Of a stretch of DNA of 38,334 bases, positions 34,580-38,334 are shown piece after piece. The notes under the pieces are model-generated. The model searched no databases. It saw only the letters and a list, made by a program, of their open reading frames with translations, and had not been told where the DNA came from. Source of the DNA: an uncultured Reyranella sp. (GTDB lineage Bacteria > Pseudomonadota > Alphaproteobacteria > Reyranellales > Reyranellaceae); the NCBI GenBank assembly GCA_937919085.1, contig CALFRN010000050.1, positions 1-38,334 on the forward strand, given 5' to 3'. The stretch's first letter is position 1; every line of letters begins with the position of its first letter. The translations under genes and the position numbers were made by a program.

Positions 34580-35232
34580 GGCCGGAGGCTCTTCAGGACA
34601 AAATCGAGGTGGGCTTCGTAAAACCGGTCGCTGGTGAGATTGTTCGAGGCATCGAAGGGGGCGAGCGACCGTCTCCAGACCGAGAACATTGCCAGCGGTT
34701 GGACGATGACGATCGCCGTCGTTTCGATATCGGCGATCGGGGCGAACTCGCCGCTTTCCGTGCCTCGGCGCAGCACTCGGGCGAAGAGGTGCCGTCCACG
34801 CGCGTCGAAGTGCGTGCAGAAGAATCGCGCGACATCCGGGAAGTTGCCAGCTTCCGCCAGGATCAGCTTGACCACGCCGCCTGCCGGGCTCTCTTCAAAG
34901 GTGCGGAAGCCCGCAATCAGGCCGCGAAGCAGGTCTTCGCTGGAGCCTTCGAAGCGGTCGATCATGTCCGTCGCTTCGGCGAGCGGACCGCCAATGGCTT
35001 CCGTGATGACCGCCTTGAACAGTTCCTCTTTGTTCTTGAAGTACAGATAGGGCAGGCCCTTGCTGACCGCTGCCGCCCTGGCGACATCGGCGAGCTTGGT
35101 GGCCGCGAAGCCCCGGGTGACGAAGAGCTCGAGGGCGGCCATGGCGATTTCCGACGCCCGATCTGCAGGGCGCCGCGTGCGAGGGGTCGCCGCCGTCGCG
35201 GTCTCGGTATTGACTGACTGGTCAGTATCCAT
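34576..35232 (-). CDS. TetR-family transcriptional regulator of the RND operon
   Basis: Probable local repressor of the efflux operon. The protein has 218 residues. The N-terminal helix-turn-helix covers about residues 44-66 (ATKLADVARAAAVSKGLPYLYF), preceded by SEIAMAALELFVTRGF; the C-terminal half is the ligand and dimer domain. The start ATG at 35230-35232 has no Shine-Dalgarno, but a -10 element at 35240-35245 places transcription start on or next to it, so the mRNA may be leaderless. A TetR-type palindrome lies inside codons 3-7. An internal Met at residue 31 would cut into the DNA-binding domain. The adaptor gene overlaps its stop by four bases. Confidence 0.92.
   Translation of the reverse strand: MDTDQSVNTETATAATPRTRRPADRASEIAMAALELFVTRGFAATKLADVARAAAVSKGLPYLYFKNKEELFKAVITEAIGGPLAEATDMIDRFEGSSEDLLRGLIAGFRTFEESPAGGVVKLILAEAGNFPDVARFFCTHFDARGRHLFARVLRRGTESGEFAPIADIETTAIVIVQPLAMFSVWRRSLAPFDASNNLTSDRFYEAHLDFVLKSLRP
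35213..35226. promoter_or_regulatory. Operator-like palindrome ACTGAC-TG-GTCAGT
   Basis: Six-base arms flank TG. The site falls within codons 3-7 of the TetR gene, at about +7 to +20 of the proposed leaderless transcript, a typical place for an autorepressor. The arm sequence GTCAGT/ACTGAC resembles many operators of TetR proteins that control efflux pumps (from memory). Confidence 0.6.
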
Positions 35233-35233
35233 A

Positions 35234-35253
35234 TTCCGCTATCTAGAGCGGAA
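35234..35253. promoter_or_regulatory. Inverted repeat TTCCGCT-N6-AGCGGAA over the tetR -10
   Basis: Perfect seven-base arms with loop ATCTAG cover the proposed -10 hexamer (35240-35245). It may be a second protein-binding site, or a chance repeat beside the stronger palindrome at 35213-35226. Confidence 0.35.
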
Positions 35254-35268
35254 ATTGGCCGCTTTCAA
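35240..35268 (-). promoter_or_regulatory. Candidate promoter of the tetR-adaptor-pump operon
   Basis: Minus strand TTGAAA (35263-35268) and TAGATA (35240-35245) are separated by exactly 17 bases. The expected start at about 35232-35234 coincides with the tetR start codon. The promoter lies between an upstream terminator (35274-35309) and the gene, so it would act independently of the upstream unit. Confidence 0.5.
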
Positions 35269-35273
35269 GGCGC

Positions 35274-35309
35274 GCAAAAAAAGAGTCCGGCAGACCGAAG
35301 TCGCCGGAC
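35274..35309 (-). terminator. Intrinsic terminator of the AAKKK-peptide/structured-RNA unit
   Basis: Arms GTCCGGC (35285-35291) and GCCGGAC (35303-35309) enclose an inner GAC-CGAA-GTC hairpin with one unpaired A. Read on the minus strand the stem is followed by TCTTTTTTTG. It marks the 3' end of a minus-strand transcript well before tetR begins at 35232. Confidence 0.88.
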
Positions 35310-35330
35310 GCTTATCCAGTTTCGCCTTTC

Positions 35331-35350
35331 CACCTCCGCGAGCGAAGGTG
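35331..35350 (-). ncRNA. Hairpin between the structured RNA and its terminator
   Basis: On the minus strand CACCTTCG-CTCG-CGGAGGTG forms an eight-base stem with one U-G pair and a four-base loop. It is part of the same proposed transcript as the three-way-junction element. Function unknown. Confidence 0.45.
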
Positions 35351-35381
35351 TTGCGTTGGCATATTGATTTACGTCTTCTGA

Positions 35382-35479
35382 AGGTAGCTTCCGGTGGGTA
35401 CCGTGAGGGTACCCACGCGGAAGCCGAAAGGCGTTTGGTTAGAGGGGCCAAAGTAAACTTTGGCCTACGCCCTTTACCT
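35382..35479 (-). ncRNA. Structured RNA element, possible three-way junction, no known family recognised
   Basis: Pairing seen in the sequence: P1, AGGTA (35382-35386) with TACCT (35475-35479). P2, GCTTCC (35387-35392) with GGAAGC (35419-35424), continued by GTGGGTACC (35394-35402) with GGTACCCAC (35408-35416) around a five-base loop. P3, AAAGGCGT (35427-35434) with ACGCCCTTT (35467-35475), one bulged base. P4, GGCCAAAG (35446-35453) with CTTTGGCC (35458-35465) and a four-base loop. Together they make a compact fold of about 98 bases. P1 begins two bases after the stop codon of the AAKKK micro-gene, and a terminator follows 70 bases later, which favours the minus strand. It does not match the tmRNA, RNase P, 6S or SRP signatures I know. 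Confidence 0.55.
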
Positions 35480-35481
35480 GA

Positions 35482-35538
35482 CTACTGCTTCTTCTTCTTA
35501 GCAGCCTTCTTCTTAGCAGCCTTTTTCTTAGCAGCCAT
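35482..35538 (-). CDS. 18-residue Lys/Ala-repeat micro-protein
   Basis: ATG at 35536-35538, stop TAG at 35482-35484, product MAAKKKAAKKKAAKKKKQ. AGGAG lies six bases before the ATG, a near-ideal ribosome site, and an in-frame TAG four codons upstream fixes the start. The coding part is three tandem 15-bp units (gctgctaagaaraag type). Ten of 18 residues are lysine, so the peptide would bind nucleic acid or ribosomes non-specifically, much like the tails of bacterial histone-like proteins. That role is inference. It is followed at once by a structured RNA and a terminator, so it might also be a regulatory leader peptide. No similarity search was possible. Confidence 0.65.
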   Translation of the reverse strand: MAAKKKAAKKKAAKKKKQ

Positions 35539-35616
35539 AACTGTCTCCTATGGTTAGCTGTGAGGTCCCCAACCGCGAGGGCCCCGGCTTACGCGGGTAC
35601 GCTACGCCACACATGC
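35539..35616. other. Gap between nrdJ stop and the AAKKK micro-gene
   Basis: A 78-base GC-rich spacer. On the minus strand CCGCG and CGCGG can pair around a GC-rich loop (about 35572-35596), but no T-run follows, so it is a weak nrdJ terminator candidate at best. A promoter for the micro-gene should lie here or in the nrdJ 3' end; I could not identify convincing hexamers. Confidence 0.4.
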
Positions 35617-38334
35617 TCAACTACAACCGGTGGTGCCGCCGCAGGTCGTGCATTTGAGGCACGTCCCGTTGCGGACCATGGTGAAGTTGCCGCATTCCGG
35701 ACAGGCATCCCCTTCGTAGCCCTTGAGTCTCGCCTGGAAGGCGAGATCGAGTGCGGAAGAGGGTGCCTCTCCGATCGCGACGCCGACGACGGCCGCTTGG
35801 GCGTTTGATGCCAAAGCGACGGCTGGGCCGTCCGTCAGTCCTGTGGGCACGAGGCCGGCGGCGATCGCCTCGGAGGCGATCGCGACATTGCCGGCCGTAC
35901 GGCCATTCAACACGTAAAGATTGCTGCGCACGAAGCCGACGCTGGCGATGCGGCTCACCGCCGCCGCCGCTGCCTTGGCGGCATCGGTACCGGAGTCCGG
36001 CAGTTCGCCCTGCACTTCGCCGCGCCCGACGCCGTCGGGCTGAAGATCGGCCGGCTCGACATGCGAGAGGTCGTTGCGCCCAAGATATGAAATCGCCAGC
36101 TCGCGGAATATGTAGTCGAGCACCGACGTCGACATCTTGATCGCATCGTTGCCAATGACCGGTCCGGACGGCTCGAAGCGCGTGAAGGTGTAGGCTTCGA
36201 CGAACTCTTCCAGCGGCACGCCGTACTGCAGGCCGATCGAAATCGCGATGGCGAAGTTGTTCATGAGGCTGCGGAACGCCGCGCCTTCCTTGTGCATGTC
36301 GACGAAGATCTCGCCGACACGGCCGTCCTCGTACTCGCCGGTGCGAAGATAGACCTTATGGCCGCCGACATTGGCCTTCTGCGTATAACCCTTGCGGCGT
36401 TGCGGCAGCCGTTCGCGGCCAGCGCGCACTTCCCGCTCCACGATCCGTTCTACAATGCGTTCAGCGATGATCGGAGCCCGGGCTGCAGGGGACAGCTCCG
36501 CGAGATCGTCGTTGGCGGCCTTGTCATCGCCAATCGCCATTGCCGATAGCGGCTGCGAGAGTTTCGAGCCGTCTCGATACAGTGCATTGGCTTTCAGGCC
36601 GAGTCGCCACGACATTTCATAGGCCTTGCGGCAATCCTCGACCGTAGCTTCGTTGGGCATGTTGATGGTCTTGGAGATGGCGCCCGATACGAACGGCTGG
36701 GCTGCAGCCATCATGCGTATATGACTCTCCGCAGACAAGCTGCGTGTGCCTTCTCGTCCACAGGGATTTGCACAATCGAACACCGCGAGGTGCTCACGCT
36801 TGAGTCCGGGGGCGCCCTCGACCGTCATCGTCCCGCAGGCATGGATGTTCGCCTGTGCAATGTCGCCCGTGGAGAACCCGAGGCATGCCAGCACGTCGAG
36901 CTTGGGATCCGCGAGCACGGCATCGTCAAGGCCCAGCACATCCCGGCAGAAAGCCTCGCCCAGCGTGTAGCGTGAAAACGCGAAGCGGATATCGAAGGCG
37001 GTGACGATCGCTTTTTCGACGCGCGCAAGCGTTCCGGCATCGAAGCCGCGCACGGCCAGGGTCTCGTGGTTGATCGCCGGCGCACCGGCGAGCGAACCGT
37101 GCCCGACGGCGTAGTCGACGATACGGGTGATGGCCGCGGAGTCATAGCCCAGGGTCTGCAAGGCCAGCGTGACGGTCTGGTTGATGATCTTGAAGTAGCC
37201 GCCGCCCGCCAGCTTCTTGAATTTGACCAGCGAGAAATCGGGCTCGATGCCGGTGGTGTCGCAATCCATGACCAGGCCGATCGTCCCGGTGGGAGCGATG
37301 ACGGAGACCTGGGCGTTGCGGAAGCCGTGCCGTTCGCCGAGTTCGAGAGCCTGGTTCCATACGCGCCTGGCGGCATCCACCAGCCGGCCGTCGGGGCAAT
37401 TGGCGGCGTCCAGCGTCACAGGCGCGATCGAGAGGGCTTCATAGCCCGCCACTTCGCCGTGAGCGGCGCGGCGATGGTTGCGGATGACGCGAAGCATGGC
37501 GTCGCGATTGGCGGTGAAACCGGGGAAGGGGCCCATGAGGCCGGCCAGTTCGGCGGAGGTGGCGTAGGCGGCGCCGGTCATTACCGCCGTCACGGCACCG
37601 GCGATAGCCCGGCCCCTGACGCTGTCGTATCCCAGGCCGGACGCCATCAGCAGAGCGCCCAGGTTGGCGTAGCCAAGGCCCAGCGTTCGATATCGATAGG
37701 AGAGTTCGGCAATCGTGCGCGAAGGATACTGCGCCATCATCACGGAAATCTCTAGCACGACGGTCCACAGCCGCGAGGCGTGTTCCAGCGCCTCGACGTC
37801 GAGCGACCCATCGGCCTGACGGAACTTCATCAGGTTCAAAGAGGCCAGATTGCACGCCGTATCGTCGAGAAACATGTACTCCGAACACGGATTTGAGGCG
37901 TTGATCCGCCCCGACTCCGGGCAAGTGTGCCAATCGTTGATCGTGGTGTCGTACTGCACGCCGGGATCCGCCGAGTGCCACGCCGCCTCGGCAATGCCAT
38001 CCCACAACGCCCGCGCGTTGACCGTCTTGGCCACCTTGCCGGTCGTACGCTCGGTGAGCGACCATTGGCGGTCGGCTTCGACGGCGCGCAGGAACTCGTC
38101 GGTGACCCGGACCGAGTTGTTGGCATTCTGGCCGGCGACCGACACATAGGCTTCCGACTGCCAGTCGGTGTCGAAAGCCGGGAATTCGATGTGGCGATAG
38201 CCCTGCCGGGCAAACTGGATGACCCGCTGGATATAGTTTTCGGGCAGTTCCGCCCGGCGGGCCGCGACGATCTCGCGGCGCAGTTTCGGATTCCGCCGCG
38301 GATCGAACGCCGCATCGCCGGCCGTGTCGCCGTC
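35617..38334 (-). CDS. nrdJ: Adenosylcobalamin-dependent (class II) ribonucleotide reductase, N-terminus beyond window
   Basis: Reduces ribonucleotides to deoxyribonucleotides with a cobalamin-generated thiyl radical. The 905 C-terminal residues are visible; the frame is open at 38334. The catalytic NPCSE (thiyl Cys, codon 37885-37887) and the redox Cys 11 residues later in [11 protein letters not shown] are present. [19 protein letters not shown] and [14 protein letters not shown] are typical of the large alphaproteobacterial NrdJ. After the barrel comes a linker, a [20 protein letters not shown] domain, and a Cys-rich tail, CPECGNF...CLKCTTCGG...GCS, with seven cysteines. The tail holds a zinc-ribbon-like pair and the redox shuttle that re-reduces the active site. 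The B12 requirement implies cobalamin synthesis or uptake elsewhere. Confidence 0.95.
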   Translation of the reverse strand, partial: DGDTAGDAAFDPRRNPKLRREIVAARRAELPENYIQRVIQFARQGYRHIEFPAFDTDWQSEAYVSVAGQNANNSVRVTDEFLRAVEADRQWSLTERTTGKVAKTVNARALWDGIAEAAWHSADPGVQYDTTINDWHTCPESGRINASNPCSEYMFLDDTACNLASLNLMKFRQADGSLDVEALEHASRLWTVVLEISVMMAQYPSRTIAELSYRYRTLGLGYANLGALLMASGLGYDSVRGRAIAGAVTAVMTGAAYATSAELAGLMGPFPGFTANRDAMLRVIRNHRRAAHGEVAGYEALSIAPVTLDAANCPDGRLVDAARRVWNQALELGERHGFRNAQVSVIAPTGTIGLVMDCDTTGIEPDFSLVKFKKLAGGGYFKIINQTVTLALQTLGYDSAAITRIVDYAVGHGSLAGAPAINHETLAVRGFDAGTLARVEKAIVTAFDIRFAFSRYTLGEAFCRDVLGLDDAVLADPKLDVLACLGFSTGDIAQANIHACGTMTVEGAPGLKREHLAVFDCANPCGREGTRSLSAESHIRMMAAAQPFVSGAISKTINMPNEATVEDCRKAYEMSWRLGLKANALYRDGSKLSQPLSAMAIGDDKAANDDLAELSPAARAPIIAERIVERIVEREVRAGRERLPQRRKGYTQKANVGGHKVYLRTGEYEDGRVGEIFVDMHKEGAAFRSLMNNFAIAISIGLQYGVPLEEFVEAYTFTRFEPSGPVIGNDAIKMSTSVLDYIFRELAISYLGRNDLSHVEPADLQPDGVGRGEVQGELPDSGTDAAKAAAAAVSRIASVGFVRSNLYVLNGRTAGNVAIASEAIAAGLVPTGLTDGPAVALASNAQAAVVGVAIGEAPSSALDLAFQARLKGYEGDACPECGNFTMVRNGTCLKCTTCGGTTGCS

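Noticed and set aside
35239-35451. 70-codon minus-strand frame across the structured RNA and terminator
   Set aside because: It reads through an intrinsic terminator and strong stem-loops, has no good ribosome site and no recognisable domain.
35274-35538. tmRNA, RNase P RNA, 6S RNA or SRP RNA
   Set aside because: None of the signature segments I know is present, and the encoded peptide is unlike any ssrA tag; the length and fold also differ.
1-38334. Mobile elements, prophage, CRISPR or defence systems
   Set aside because: No transposase, integrase, phage or Cas-like product and no direct-repeat array was found on either strand; the content is housekeeping, envelope and efflux genes.

Overview
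The window is GC-rich (about 63-65% by eye) and almost fully coding. Its content points to an alphaproteobacterium, probably a Rhodospirillales or Reyranella-like lineage, although the genus cannot be fixed from sequence alone. The indicators are the order rpsF-rpsR-rplI / dnaB-alr-mlaE-mlaF-radA-cvpA-purF-SDR, the fabD-fabG-acpP-fabF-mltG block, a membrane J-protein, a clpS-clpA pair, a SPOR-tailed D-Ala-D-Ala carboxypeptidase and a B12-dependent ribonucleotide reductase. I see no insertion sequence, phage gene, CRISPR array, rRNA or tRNA.

Left part (1-14270), mostly minus strand. dnaB-alr-mlaE-mlaF-radA-cvpA-purF-SDR form a tight co-directional run with several overlaps and very short gaps. 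Upstream lies rpsF-rpsR-rplI, closed by a clear intrinsic terminator (12845-12888). Between rplI and dnaB sit cfa (cyclopropane fatty acid synthase) and two halves of a ferric-iron ABC importer. The binding protein (plus) and the two-domain permease (minus) converge, and there is no ATPase. The binding-protein promoter has a perfect TGCAAA-N3-TTTGCA palindrome over its -35, which is a candidate iron-regulator operator.

Middle part (14430-29092), mainly plus strand. Fatty acid synthesis and envelope genes (fabD, fabG, acpP, fabF, mltG, a membrane J-protein) are followed by galU-ugd-phosphohexomutase for sugar nucleotides and a gamma-glutamylcyclotransferase-fold gene. After dacA (minus) come a secreted protein of unknown function, clpS, clpA and a 58-residue membrane micro-protein that overlaps the clpA stop codon.

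Right part (29097-38334), minus strand. Here lie an N-acyltransferase of the FemAB/GNAT-like COG3146 type, an RND efflux pump (inner-membrane pump and adaptor), its TetR regulator and the C-terminal 905 residues of nrdJ, which runs off the window. The TetR gene appears leaderless, with an operator palindrome inside its first codons.

The least ordinary item is in the nrdJ-tetR gap. It is a separate short minus-strand unit with a strong Shine-Dalgarno, an 18-codon peptide built from AAKKK repeats, then a strongly structured RNA that can fold as a three-way junction (35382-35479), a further hairpin and a strong intrinsic terminator (35274-35309). It looks like a free-standing small mRNA or dual-function RNA rather than part of nrdJ or tetR.
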